Counted from the stretch's first letter, positions 15,483 through 24,215 are shown. The stretch: DNA of 64,000 nucleotides from Chryseobacterium culicis (GCF_002979755.1 NZ_PCPP01000001.1:838665-902664); one strand, 5' to 3'. A program made the numbers and translations. The notes: generated by a model from the letters alone, not told the origin.

Positions 15483-17873
15483 ATGCACATGAAAAGGACC
15501 GTCTATTTTTTGGTGGGAAGCACACTTATGTATTCACCATCTATTCTGAAATCTCAGAAAATTACTCCTGATAAAAAAGTGGTAAAGGATATAGAATCTG
15601 TCAGGGTACAGGGAAAAACAAATTATAACTCTGCAAATATTTCAAGAAAAAAACTGGATTTTATTCAGTCTAACACACTGGGAGAAACATTGAGTAAAAT
15701 TCCCGGAATTCAAAATTCGGGATATGGGCCCAACTCCGGAGCTCCCGTTATCAGAAGCCTTAGCGGAAACCGTGTAAAAATATTGGAAAACGGAACGGCA
15801 GTTAATGATCTTTCCGGAATAAGTCCTGATTTTAATACGGATATAGAGATGAACAATGTTCAGAATATTACGATTTACAAAAACTCTGCATCGGTTTTAT
15901 ATGGAGGAAAAGCTATTGGGGGCGCAATAGATATTGAAACAGATTATATTGCCACACAATTGCCGGATAAAAAGATAAATTTTCGCGGGCTTTTGGAAGG
16001 AGGAAGCAATAGTGGTCAGAAACAGGCCTTTTCAGCTAAAGGTACTATTGCTAAAAACTGGGTTTGGACGGTAGGAGCATCCAATCAGAAGCAGGAAATG
16101 GTCAGAATTCCGGGAAAATCAAAAGACAGCAGATGTTATGATCCCAATCTGGTAGGTTTCAACAGTATTTTACAGTCACTTTGCCAGATAGATGTGGATT
16201 CAAGACGGGTACTCAACAAAAGTCTTTTCCCTTACATCAGCCAGTTTGCCAAAGATCATATGATAGAATATGAACTGTCGGAAGATGATCTTTACACCTT
16301 CAATTCCACGTATTATAATCCTGCTGACGGCAAACATTATCCCAATCCAAAGAATGATCTTTATGTTCCTGGTCAGGATGCTGTGAAAGACCGTTACAGA
16401 AGTGAAGTAAACGGAATCAGGGATTATGTGGAAACAAAAGACGGAATCATTCCCAATAGTCATTCAGAAAGCAATTCATTCTATGTAGGAACCAGTTATA
16501 TAGGAAAATCGTTTTATGCAGGAGGAGCCTATCAGAATTCTTACTCTTATTTTGGAGTTCCGGGATATGCAATCCCTAAAATACCCAAACATACTCATGG
16601 AAAACCATCGCAAAAAATAGAATATCTTCCGATCAACATCAGAAGTTTATCACATAAAGCCATGTTTGAATCTGGTTACCGATTTACAAATTCTCCGATT
16701 TCAAGCATAAAACTGAATTATATGGGAGTATTCTCAAAAAATGCAGAACTTCTTGATCGTTACCGCGCCAATCAGTTTGCTGTAAATCAACACAACGGAC
16801 GTATGGAAATTACGCAGCAGAAATTAAAATTTCTTACGGGAACCACTGGCCTTGACATTCAATACAGAGAAATGGAAGGAAATGGCGGGCAGAGATATTT
16901 ACCCAATAATATAAGCCGTGAAATTGGAGTTTTTACCATGCAGCATCTTGATTTTAATAGTATTCAGATAGATCTTGGATATAGAAATGATCATGTACAA
17001 CGCAGGGCGGAAGCAGATCAAAAATATGTCAGAAGCCGCGGACTTTCCGGGGGAAAACTCAGCGACAGAGACTTTACCCTTCATCAATTCCACAGTTCTG
17101 CTCAATGGAATATCTTTAAAAAAGGATATCTGAAAGTACAATACAATCACTCGGAAAGAGCACCGGAAGTGAATGAGCTTTATTCAGGAAACAATCATTT
17201 TGCTATTCTGACAGAGGAAAATGGTGATGACAAGCTGGATAAGGAAACGGCAAACACCATTGAAATCGGAACTGGAGTTAACCTGAAGAACCTTCGAATA
17301 TCTGCCAGTTGGTACAATACTTCTTATAAGAATTATATTTACCTTGCCCATACCGGAATTTCGAGAGAAGTTTTTCTGGTAAAAGAATGGCGCTCCGATG
17401 ATACAGAAATCAACGGAATTGAAGCTGAAGCCGCCTATAAAGCCGATCTTGGAAAATTAGGAAAGTGGGAGATAGGCGGATATTATGACTTGGTAAGGAA
17501 TATAAGCGTTGCCGACAGTTCCATAAGAAAATGGAGTGATGGTGATTATATGCCTAATATGCCTACCAGCCGTTTTGGATTCAATCTGGAAGGCACTCTG
17601 CAGAACTTTAGCCTGAATCTAAGTTTAGATCATTATTTACAACAAAAATATTTAGGAAAAAATATTAATCCGGAGCTTCCTATGCCTGCATTTTCGTTGC
17701 TAAATGCCCGTTTAGCCTATAAAGACAACAGCTTAGGCTTTGGTGAACTGGAATATTATATTATTGGAAATAATCTTCTGAACACCGAGGCTCGACTTCA
17801 GAATTCTCAGTTAAAATTTCTAAGTCCGCTGCCCGGAATTAATATTTCAGTCGGTATGAAAATCACTATATAA
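15483..17873 (+). CDS. TonB-dependent outer-membrane receptor, ZnuD-like
   Basis: The 796-residue receptor has a signal peptide (an alternative start two codons on, at 15489, gives the more usual MKRTVYF). A plug domain follows (about 38-150, with LGETLSKIPGIQNSGYGPNSG and VLYGGKAIGGAIDIE), then a 22-strand-type barrel. There is no carboxypeptidase-like N-terminal domain. The barrel motif SERAPEVNELYSGNNHFA with a later acidic/ET segment and the His-bearing loop (YFGVPGYAIPKIPKHTHG) resemble the zinc-piracy receptor ZnuD, so zinc uptake is the best guess, not proof. A large loop near residues 215-320 holds two Cys. It lies between a bacteriocin-like gene and an accessory island, and its last 26 bp-plus are duplicated at 21540. 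Confidence 0.87.
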   Translation: MHMKRTVYFLVGSTLMYSPSILKSQKITPDKKVVKDIESVRVQGKTNYNSANISRKKLDFIQSNTLGETLSKIPGIQNSGYGPNSGAPVIRSLSGNRVKILENGTAVNDLSGISPDFNTDIEMNNVQNITIYKNSASVLYGGKAIGGAIDIETDYIATQLPDKKINFRGLLEGGSNSGQKQAFSAKGTIAKNWVWTVGASNQKQEMVRIPGKSKDSRCYDPNLVGFNSILQSLCQIDVDSRRVLNKSLFPYISQFAKDHMIEYELSEDDLYTFNSTYYNPADGKHYPNPKNDLYVPGQDAVKDRYRSEVNGIRDYVETKDGIIPNSHSESNSFYVGTSYIGKSFYAGGAYQNSYSYFGVPGYAIPKIPKHTHGKPSQKIEYLPINIRSLSHKAMFESGYRFTNSPISSIKLNYMGVFSKNAELLDRYRANQFAVNQHNGRMEITQQKLKFLTGTTGLDIQYREMEGNGGQRYLPNNISREIGVFTMQHLDFNSIQIDLGYRNDHVQRRAEADQKYVRSRGLSGGKLSDRDFTLHQFHSSAQWNIFKKGYLKVQYNHSERAPEVNELYSGNNHFAILTEENGDDKLDKETANTIEIGTGVNLKNLRISASWYNTSYKNYIYLAHTGISREVFLVKEWRSDDTEINGIEAEAAYKADLGKLGKWEIGGYYDLVRNISVADSSIRKWSDGDYMPNMPTSRFGFNLEGTLQNFSLNLSLDHYLQQKYLGKNINPELPMPAFSLLNARLAYKDNSLGFGELEYYIIGNNLLNTEARLQNSQLKFLSPLPGINISVGMKITI
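17802..17827 (+). repeat. Direct repeat, left copy (3' end of receptor gene)
   Basis: These 26 bp are identical to 21540-21565. The similarity continues past them in diverged form to about 17870, where the left copy has about 9 extra bases (GCCCGGAAT). Confidence 0.9.
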
Positions 17874-17885
17874 ATCAATTATATT

Positions 17886-17922
17886 TCTGCAGTTATTATT
17901 AATTCATAGCTGCAGATTTTTT
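17886..17922 (+). terminator. Terminator after the TonB receptor
   Basis: The arms TCTGCAGTTAT and ATAGCTGCAGA (17886-17896 and 17906-17916) pair over 11 bp with one G-T wobble, followed by TTTTTT. Confidence 0.8.
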
Positions 17923-18227
17923 ATGTTATCTATTCAAAATCAGTTTTAGTACACAACTCATTTTTTGTGATTTCTACCCAATTTATTTACACAAAAATTA
18001 ATTAAAAATATCAATGGAAATCTCATTAAAAATATGATGTTCAGAAAAGGGAAAAGCATGATGGATCTTACTGAATATCCATTAGGGAACTATTTCTTAA
18101 AAGATGATACTGTTTTCACTAAAATAATCAAGCATTAAATCTACGGATTTTGGAGCTTTTTATGAGTGAAATCGAAAAATGTTACCGAAATTGCATCACT
18201 CTATAACCAGAAACGAACAAGAATTAA
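17923..18227. pseudogene. Spacer at island start with possible gene remnants
   Basis: There is no intact gene. A 34-codon open stretch (18034-18138, ending in FLKDDTVFTKIIKH) reads like the tail of a protein, and a 14-codon stretch follows at 18163-18207. I do not recognise either. The position between the receptor terminator and the first island gene fits debris from insertion or deletion events. Confidence 0.3.
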
Positions 18228-19232
18228 ATGACAGAGAAATTTCCGACAATAAACAGTACACTTTCACCTCATAAACTTGGTCAACTTATTCAAGAAAAAT
18301 ATGGGCTAACCGACAAAACAAAATGCAATATATTTCGGCTCGCTATGAACCATTTATACATCGTTCATGATAGTAAAAACAAATACGTTTTTAGAGTGTA
18401 CACGCATCATTGGCGAACTCTATTAGAAATTGAAGAAGAATTAAGACTTCTCAATCATCTCAAAGAAGCAAACCGACAAATTGCTTTTCCTATAGCTGAT
18501 CAATCAAACCAATTTATCCAGGAAATTGAAGCTCCGGAAGGGACAAGATTTGGTGTTTTATTTTCATATGCTAAAGGTATAAAGACAGCAAAATTTTCAT
18601 CCGAAACAAGTTTTCTGATTGGACAAGCATTAGCTAAAATTCATCAATCAACAGAAAATGTCGAACTGATGAGAATGTCCTACAATACTCAAAACCTACT
18701 CAAAAATCCTGTTCTAAGAACAAAAGAATTCTATAGTAAAAATACCAGCGAAATTGAATTTTTGGAAAATCTCTCTGATTTTTTAACGCTAAAAATGGAA
18801 AATGCAGACAAACAGCATATGAGATATGGAGCAGTTCATCTTGATGTTTGGTTTGACAATTTGCACATTGACGATGAAAAAGAAGTAACCTTTTTTGACT
18901 TTGATTTTTGTGGTAACGGTTATTTATGCTTTGATATTTCTTACTTTCTATTTCAGTTATTTACAACCCATCTTAACGAAGAGGAATATGAGGCAAAAGC
19001 TGACAGTTTCATAAGAGGCTACGAAACTGTAACTAAAATTAATGATGAAGAAAAAAAGTTTTTACCTTACGCATGTCTGGCCATTATGAACTATTATATA
19101 AGTGTTCAGTGTGACAGATTTGAATATTGGACCAATATTTTCCTGAATGAAGATCATTTAAAAAGAATGGTGGGGAATTTAAAACGATGGATTGCTTATC
19201 ATAAAATTGAGATTAAAAACGAGCTAAATTGA
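18228..19232 (+). CDS. APH/choline-kinase-like phosphotransferase
   Basis: The 334-residue protein belongs to the aminoglycoside phosphotransferase fold. An N-terminal kinase-like lobe (YVFRVYTHHWRTLLEIEEELRLLNHL, about 54-79) precedes the catalytic loop VHLDVWFDN (about 205-213; HxDxxxxN Brenner motif) and the metal-binding FFDFDFCGNG (about 223-232), so it should be active. Substrates in this family vary widely (antibiotics, homoserine, small metabolites) and cannot be assigned from motifs; resistance should not be assumed. The AT-rich codon use differs from flanking genes, and it lies in the repeat-bracketed island ahead of a GmrSD-like gene. Its start has no evident TAnnTTTG box nearby. 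Confidence 0.8.
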   Translation: MTEKFPTINSTLSPHKLGQLIQEKYGLTDKTKCNIFRLAMNHLYIVHDSKNKYVFRVYTHHWRTLLEIEEELRLLNHLKEANRQIAFPIADQSNQFIQEIEAPEGTRFGVLFSYAKGIKTAKFSSETSFLIGQALAKIHQSTENVELMRMSYNTQNLLKNPVLRTKEFYSKNTSEIEFLENLSDFLTLKMENADKQHMRYGAVHLDVWFDNLHIDDEKEVTFFDFDFCGNGYLCFDISYFLFQLFTTHLNEEEYEAKADSFIRGYETVTKINDEEKKFLPYACLAIMNYYISVQCDRFEYWTNIFLNEDHLKRMVGNLKRWIAYHKIEIKNELN

Positions 19233-19284
19233 AATAGCAGTACTCGACAAGAGCGACTTAAATAATTCTTATGGTATCCCGTAA

Positions 19285-19313
19285 TTTGTTACAGATTAGA
19301 ATAATTATATTTG
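19285..19313 (+). promoter_or_regulatory. Promoter of the DUF262/DUF1524 gene
   Basis: TTTG (19285-19288) and TATATTTG (19306-19313) are spaced by 17 bp, an exact consensus match. The box overlaps a possible TTG start at 19311, which rules that start out and supports the ATG at 19401. Confidence 0.75.
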
Positions 19314-19400
19314 ATCAATCCAACCTTAATTGAAAGAAAAAAATTGTCAATACAAAGGTATAAATATAGACACATAACCAATAATATACTTAAATTCAAT

Positions 19401-21098
19401 ATGTCAATAACAAAAAGTCAGACAGAAAAAATTGGCTCTATTTTCAATGGAAATAGATTTATTATTCCATCATATCAGCGTAAATATAGTTGGACACATA
19501 CAGAAATAAAAGCATTATGGCAAGACATTGAAGAAAGTATAAAAGACGAGATGAAACATTTTGTTGGAACACTTTCATTTAAAGAAAATAAATCGAGTGG
19601 ATTATCAACTGACACAATATATGAAATTATTGATGGGCAACAACGTATAACTACAATATTCATACTACTAAAAGTTCTTATTGACAAAATTTCAGATGAA
19701 GATCTTAAAAAAAGTCAATTATTAGCATTCATTGGTAGTAAAAATAGCTTAAAACTTCAACCACTTGGAATTGATGGTGAATTTTTAAATCAACTTCTTT
19801 TTGAACCAGAAACAATAGATGCTGAAATAATAAACAGAAGAAGTCAAAGGTTTATGTTTTCAGCAAAGAAATTATTCACTGCATTTTCAAACTCTTTGAC
19901 AGCTACTGAAATTGAACAACGAATAATTTTTATACGTGATAATATTGAAGTTTTGGTTTTTAATGTTGAGAGCCAAGCACAGGCCGTTAAAATGTTTTCA
20001 ATTATAAACGACAGAGGTTTGCCATTGCGAATTTTAGATAAAACTAAAAGTATTTTAATGCTTTTTTCAACACTACATTTAAAAGAAGAGCTTAACGACA
20101 ATATAAATAATAGTTTTGAAAAAATATTTGATGCTTATGATGACCTTTTAGTCAGAAGAGACAAATTAGGAATATTGAGCAGACTTGAAGAAAACACAAT
20201 TTTTACCCAACATTACTATTCCTCAAAAAAATTATTTTCTTCAACTTGGAACAACAGAGATGGTGCGGACACAATATTTGACAATCTAAAAGTAAGATGC
20301 GAAGAACTAAAAGAACGACCAGACGAATTGAAACTTTTTGTTTCAGAATATTTAGAAGATTTTGAAAGGTTTGCTGTTAGTTACTCTAACCTCATAAAAG
20401 AAGTCGAGACAAAAGATATTTATCAAAAACCTTTTAGATATTTGGAGTTTACAGCAACATTATATCCCTTGTTGGTAAGACTTTATATGCAAGGTAAACT
20501 TAATGAATTATTACCAAATTTGGAAACTATTGAAGTTAGAGTCTACAAATTAAGGGGAACAAACCCTATTGCAGATATGTATTGGTTGAGTTCTCATATT
20601 TCTGAACAGAATTTAACTGTTGAAGAAATTAGAGAATATCTGATAGGATTCAGTGAAAAATTTGTAAACAATCACGTTTTTAGGACCTACCTTGATGGAG
20701 CTATTTATGCAAATGGTGCAGTAAAATATATACTTTCAGAATATTGCAATGATAATCATGATATTGAAACTTACAAAGACTATCAAGTAGAGCACATATT
20801 TAGTAAAGATCCAAATTACGATGCAACTTCATATGGATTTGCAGGAGATTACGATTATGAAAAAAATAGATTAGGAAATCTTTCGCTTTTAGAGAGAGGG
20901 TTAAATATTGGATTAGGAAATCTTCCACCAATAAACAAAGTTGATGGTTATTTAAAATCAACAAATACAGAAATAACAAATTTAGCAGGGCAAATACAAA
21001 AAGGAAATTTTGATAAAACAAATGTAGATAACCGAAGAAAAGAAATTATAGATTTCTGCATTTTACGTTTTAATTTGGATAATGAAAATAGAAACTAA
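19401..21098 (+). CDS. GmrSD-like DUF262/DUF1524 protein (putative type IV restriction)
   Basis: The 565-residue protein (start at 19401 chosen from the promoter and the conserved N-terminus MSITKSQTEKIGSIF) combines a DUF262 domain and a DUF1524 domain. DUF262 (about 10-220) carries IPSYQRKYSW and the DGQQR nucleotide-binding motif near 80. DUF1524 (about 440-560) carries the HNH-like pattern VEHIF...NRLGNLSLL...N. This is the architecture of GmrS-GmrD fusions and related enzymes that use NTP hydrolysis to cut modified DNA, so an anti-phage role is likely. All signature residues I can check are present. It is AT-rich relative to the neighbourhood and appears to have its own promoter. It is not accompanied by methylase genes, as expected for type IV systems. 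Confidence 0.87.
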   Translation: MSITKSQTEKIGSIFNGNRFIIPSYQRKYSWTHTEIKALWQDIEESIKDEMKHFVGTLSFKENKSSGLSTDTIYEIIDGQQRITTIFILLKVLIDKISDEDLKKSQLLAFIGSKNSLKLQPLGIDGEFLNQLLFEPETIDAEIINRRSQRFMFSAKKLFTAFSNSLTATEIEQRIIFIRDNIEVLVFNVESQAQAVKMFSIINDRGLPLRILDKTKSILMLFSTLHLKEELNDNINNSFEKIFDAYDDLLVRRDKLGILSRLEENTIFTQHYYSSKKLFSSTWNNRDGADTIFDNLKVRCEELKERPDELKLFVSEYLEDFERFAVSYSNLIKEVETKDIYQKPFRYLEFTATLYPLLVRLYMQGKLNELLPNLETIEVRVYKLRGTNPIADMYWLSSHISEQNLTVEEIREYLIGFSEKFVNNHVFRTYLDGAIYANGAVKYILSEYCNDNHDIETYKDYQVEHIFSKDPNYDATSYGFAGDYDYEKNRLGNLSLLERGLNIGLGNLPPINKVDGYLKSTNTEITNLAGQIQKGNFDKTNVDNRRKEIIDFCILRFNLDNENRN

Positions 21099-21201
21099 AA
21101 AGACAACGGAAAAGGCAGCAAGATTGTCGAGAGCTTCAATGTTCAACAATTGTAATTTGTAATCCTATTGAGCTTTTTTTGTAAAATAGAGAAAGTCAAT
21201 A

Positions 21202-21528
21202 ATGGATAAATTAAATCTCAAAAACAATAATATGACGGAAAATTATATTCAATATGCTGACGGTTATCAAAAAGACAATATTGATGAAAAGGATATAATA
21301 AAAGCCATATCAGACATTCAATTAATGGATGAAGAGCATGGAGCATTTTGGGTTTCAGTTATAACTGATAATGAAAATATAATTGAAGTAAATAAAGATT
21401 TATCACTTTTCGTAATTTTTGAAGGAAAACAAACCAGATATCAGGCTACAGATTGGAACGAAGTCACAGAACTTTATAATTTACTATTGCTTAAAAAATT
21501 TGATACAATAACTACCAGAATAAAATAA
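21202..21528 (+). CDS. Small acidic protein of unknown function in the island
   Basis: The 108-residue product (alternative start at codon 11, giving MTENYIQYADG) is acidic, with alternating strands and helices (DIIKAISDIQLMDEEHGAFWVSV, about 30-52, then LSLFVIFEGKQTRYQA). The pattern resembles small immunity-type proteins such as Imm1, but similarity is too faint to name it. It lies 103 bp after the DUF262 gene and immediately before the right copy of the receptor 3' end. No toxin gene is seen beside it. Function unknown. Confidence 0.6.
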   Translation: MDKLNLKNNNMTENYIQYADGYQKDNIDEKDIIKAISDIQLMDEEHGAFWVSVITDNENIIEVNKDLSLFVIFEGKQTRYQATDWNEVTELYNLLLLKKFDTITTRIK

Positions 21529-21539
21529 CGAACTCAAAC

Positions 21540-21600
21540 AATTCTCAGTTAAAATTTCTAAGTCCACTTAATATTCAGCCAGTGTAAAAATAACGATATC
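21540..21600 (+). repeat. Direct repeat, right copy: relic of a TonB receptor 3' end
   Basis: Bases 21540-21565 are identical to 17802-17827. Then ACTTAATATTCAGCC... follows the end of the receptor gene with substitutions and a roughly 9-base gap. It is not part of any intact gene here, so it is a leftover receptor tail. Confidence 0.88.
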
Positions 21601-21619
21601 GACCAAGTTATTATCTTGA

Positions 21620-21656
21620 AAGAAGACATGTACCTAAACTACATGTCTTCTTATTT
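21620..21656. terminator. Bidirectional terminator hairpin
   Basis: A perfect stem AGAAGACATGTA/TACATGTCTTCT surrounds CCTAAAC and is followed by TTATTTT. It sits between the receptor relic and the minus-strand GNAT gene. It could originally have ended the receptor gene whose tail is left at 21540. Confidence 0.85.
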
Positions 21657-21667
21657 TCTGGGGTATT

Positions 21668-22075
21668 TTATTTCAAATCCTCCACATTGTTCAGTATATA
21701 ACACTGTTCCCACTGTTTCATCCCGATTTTAGGATAGTAGGCTACAGCTTTTGGTGCTGCCAATAGAATCAAGGTGGCTTTGGGAGTGTGTTCTTTTGTC
21801 AATCGGATTAATTCTTTTCCAATCCCTTTCTTTTGATAATTCTCATCAACAGCCAAATCTGAAAGATAAGTACAGAAGGCAAAATCGGTTAACGATCTTG
21901 ATATTCCAATTAATTTACCATTATCCCGGGCTGTTGCAATAAGATTGGCATGCTGCAGCATCTCTGTTATTCTTTCCGGTTCGTTTACCGGGCGTCTTTC
22001 TCCTAATGTAGAGTTTACCAACACCTCGATAAATTCTTCTATTCCAATTTTTTCTTCAATTTGGTACGTAATCAT
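21668..22075 (-). CDS. GNAT-family N-acetyltransferase
   Basis: The 135-residue single GNAT domain has the acetyl-CoA binding motif A at about 74-95 (LAVDENYQKKGIGKELIRLT, with the Q/RxxGxG/A pattern) and the later AAPKAVAYYPKIGM helix typical of small acetyltransferases. The substrate cannot be inferred. It is 23 bp downstream of the ABM-domain gene on the same strand and probably co-transcribed with it. The divergent MocR regulator beyond is a candidate controller. Confidence 0.88.
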   Translation of the reverse strand: MITYQIEEKIGIEEFIEVLVNSTLGERRPVNEPERITEMLQHANLIATARDNGKLIGISRSLTDFAFCTYLSDLAVDENYQKKGIGKELIRLTKEHTPKATLILLAAPKAVAYYPKIGMKQWEQCYILNNVEDLK

Positions 22076-22098
22076 TTTTTATTTTTTTTATTATTATT

Positions 22099-22434
22099 TT
22101 AAAAAATACGATCTGTAGGAGCTTCCTGTCTTTCAGACATCCCATAATCCCTTATTACCGCAGCTACACGCAATCTGTAATCTTCAAATACAGAATTCCT
22201 TCCTGCCTGTTGTGCTTTTCTGTGTGTGGTTCTGTTGCGCCATTCTTTTATACTATTCTCATCTTCCCAAAAGGACAGAGAAAGGATTTTTTTTGGATTT
22301 ACAAGACTTTGAAATCGTTCAATCGAAATAAAACCAGGAATTATTTCCAACTCTGATTTTAGTGAACTTGCTATATCCAGGTATTCATCTTTTTTTCCTT
22401 CTTCAGGAAGAACTTCAAATATTACAGCGATCAT
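22099..22434 (-). CDS. Antibiotic biosynthesis monooxygenase (ABM) domain protein
   Basis: The 111-residue protein has the dimeric alpha+beta ABM fold signature (MIAVIFEVLPEEGKKDEYLDIA, then FISIERFQS and SLSFWEDENSIKEWRN). Members are cofactor-free oxygenases or small stress proteins; the substrate is unknown. It is followed by the GNAT gene and lies divergent from a MocR-type regulator with 94 bp between starts. It is likely part of that regulator's target operon (inference from gene order). Confidence 0.88.
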   Translation of the reverse strand: MIAVIFEVLPEEGKKDEYLDIASSLKSELEIIPGFISIERFQSLVNPKKILSLSFWEDENSIKEWRNRTTHRKAQQAGRNSVFEDYRLRVAAVIRDYGMSERQEAPTDRIF

Positions 22435-22466
22435 ACTTTTAATTAAAATTTATTTGATTCACAGAA

Positions 22467-22526
22467 CAAACTTACCTGTATTTTGGACTACATTTGTATT
22501 CCAGATTAAACATATAGAGTAGTCCA
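22467..22526. promoter_or_regulatory. Divergent promoter/operator between ABM and MocR genes
   Basis: TAAGTTTG on the minus strand (plus 22467-22474) and TACATTTG on the plus strand (22489-22496) are exact -7 boxes pointing outward. An 8-bp inverted repeat TGGACTAC/GTAGTCCA (22484-22491 and 22519-22526) overlaps the plus-strand box and abuts the MocR start codon. This fits autoregulation and control of the neighbour. Confidence 0.6.
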
Positions 22527-22528
22527 GA

Positions 22529-23986
22529 ATGTTTCCGTTTGAACATATCATCAGTATTGATAAAGAAAAAAAGCTTCCTGTTTACAGACAGATAGCAATC
22601 TCTATTATTAATGCGATAAGAAATGGTAATTTAAAAGCTGGAATGCCCCTTCCCGGTACCAGAGAACTTGCAAAAACACTAGGTGTACATCGTAAGACGG
22701 TAATCGCAGCCTATGAAGAACTCAATTCCCAGGATTGGATCCTGATTGTTCCCCGAAAACAGGTTAGAGTATCTGAACATATTCCCACTCTAAAGCCTCA
22801 AAAGTGGCATGCTCAAAACTCCTCTGTATCCTATGAAAACAGTTTTGATCTTCCGCTTCATATTTCGAAGAAAGATTCGTCACAACGGGAACTGACTGTT
22901 CTTCCTGAGGTTTTTATTGATGATGGACATCCTGATATTCGGCTTTCTCCTGTAGACGAGCTGTTGAAAATTTACCGTAGCTATACATCAAGAAGCTTTA
23001 CCATTAAAAAATCAGTGGTCGGGACAACTCAAGGTACGCTAAAACTAAGAGAAGAGTTATCGAGATACCTATCTGTAACAAGAGGACTGAATATTTCCGC
23101 AGATAATCTATTGGTTACCCATGGTGCACAAATGAGCATTTATCTGGCAGCTCAATTGCTTTTACAGCCAGGAGACATTATTATTTCCGGAAAACCAGGA
23201 TATCCTATTGCGAACAGTGCATTTGAAAAAACAAAAGCGTCTGTGATAGAAGTTCCTGTAGACGAAAATGGGCTGGACATCCATGTTCTAGAAAAAATAT
23301 GTAAAAAGAAAAAAATAACAGCTGTATATCTCATTCCTCATCATCATTATCCTACAACGGTCACTTTGAGCGTTGAAAGAAGAATGAAACTGTTGGAGCT
23401 TTCCAATCAATATTCGTTTGCTATTATTGAGGATGATTACGATTACGATTATCATTACTCCTCTTCACCCTATCTACCTTTAGCAAGTGGAACGCATAAG
23501 GGGAACATTATTTATATAGGTTCATTTTCAAAAATATTAGGTTCTTCCCTTCGTATTGGTTTTATGGTAGCGCCTAAAAACTTCATTCAGGAAGCTCTTA
23601 TTTTACGAAAAGCAATTGATGTAGGAGGGGATGGATATATGCAAAATGCATTAGCAGAATTGATTAGAAGTGGTGATTTAGGAAGGTATCTGAAGAAAGC
23701 AAAAAAATGTTACCATCAGCGCAGAGATTACCTGAATATACTTTTGCAGCAACATCTGAGGTCTTATATTTCTTTTACTTTACCAGACGGAGGTCTGGCG
23801 GTTTGGATACAGCTAAAATCTCCATACAGCGTTAATACATTGAAAACCCATTCACAATTGCAAATCAAACGAATAGATGAAGAAGAAAATGCTTTTCGAT
23901 TAGGCTTTGCTTCAATGAATGAGAAAGAACTTGAAGATGCCGTTTTATTGATAAAGAAAATTCTTACCAATATTTATTCAAAATGA
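22529..23986 (+). CDS. MocR/PdxR-type GntR regulator with aminotransferase domain
   Basis: The 485-residue protein has a GntR winged helix (about 10-80, LPVYRQIAISIINAIRNGNL, GTRELAKTLGVHRKTVIAAY) fused to a fold-type-I aminotransferase domain (about 125-480). The PLP-binding Lys is about 335 in GSFSKILGSSLRIGF. MocR proteins bind DNA and sense PLP or amino compounds; the family includes PdxR. Length and both domains are standard. It is transcribed away from the ABM-GNAT pair and has an inverted repeat over its promoter. There is no pdx gene nearby, so control of vitamin B6 synthesis is not supported here. Confidence 0.92.
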   Translation: MFPFEHIISIDKEKKLPVYRQIAISIINAIRNGNLKAGMPLPGTRELAKTLGVHRKTVIAAYEELNSQDWILIVPRKQVRVSEHIPTLKPQKWHAQNSSVSYENSFDLPLHISKKDSSQRELTVLPEVFIDDGHPDIRLSPVDELLKIYRSYTSRSFTIKKSVVGTTQGTLKLREELSRYLSVTRGLNISADNLLVTHGAQMSIYLAAQLLLQPGDIIISGKPGYPIANSAFEKTKASVIEVPVDENGLDIHVLEKICKKKKITAVYLIPHHHYPTTVTLSVERRMKLLELSNQYSFAIIEDDYDYDYHYSSSPYLPLASGTHKGNIIYIGSFSKILGSSLRIGFMVAPKNFIQEALILRKAIDVGGDGYMQNALAELIRSGDLGRYLKKAKKCYHQRRDYLNILLQQHLRSYISFTLPDGGLAVWIQLKSPYSVNTLKTHSQLQIKRIDEEENAFRLGFASMNEKELEDAVLLIKKILTNIYSK

Positions 23987-24141
23987 ATATTTAATTTAAA
24001 AACAACAAAATTCGTCAATCCATGGAAAACTTAGGATTATTTTTTTATGATCTCTTAACAAACCAATCATCAAAATAAATTTTATATTCGTAGCATCAAT
24101 GGCTTTACCGAAGTTACATACATCAGATTGACTCCAATGTG

Positions 24142-24149
24142 TATATTTG
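24142..24149 (+). promoter_or_regulatory. -7 promoter box upstream of the DUF6624 gene
   Basis: TATATTTG matches TAnnTTTG and lies about 70 bp before the start codon. No clear -33 TTTG is at the right distance. Confidence 0.4.
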
Positions 24150-24215
24150 AAAACTAGCAGATATTTTAAAACAGAACATAACCATCTAAAATTCAACAGT
24201 TAAATACAGAAAAAA

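Noticed and set aside
18228..19232. Aminoglycoside resistance gene
   Set aside because: The fold is shared by many kinases, and no residues typical of a named APH class are seen.
23996..24196. Minus-strand 66-codon ORF after the MocR gene, suspected transposase remnant
   Set aside because: The translation does not match a transposase I can name; no inverted repeats or target duplications are visible.
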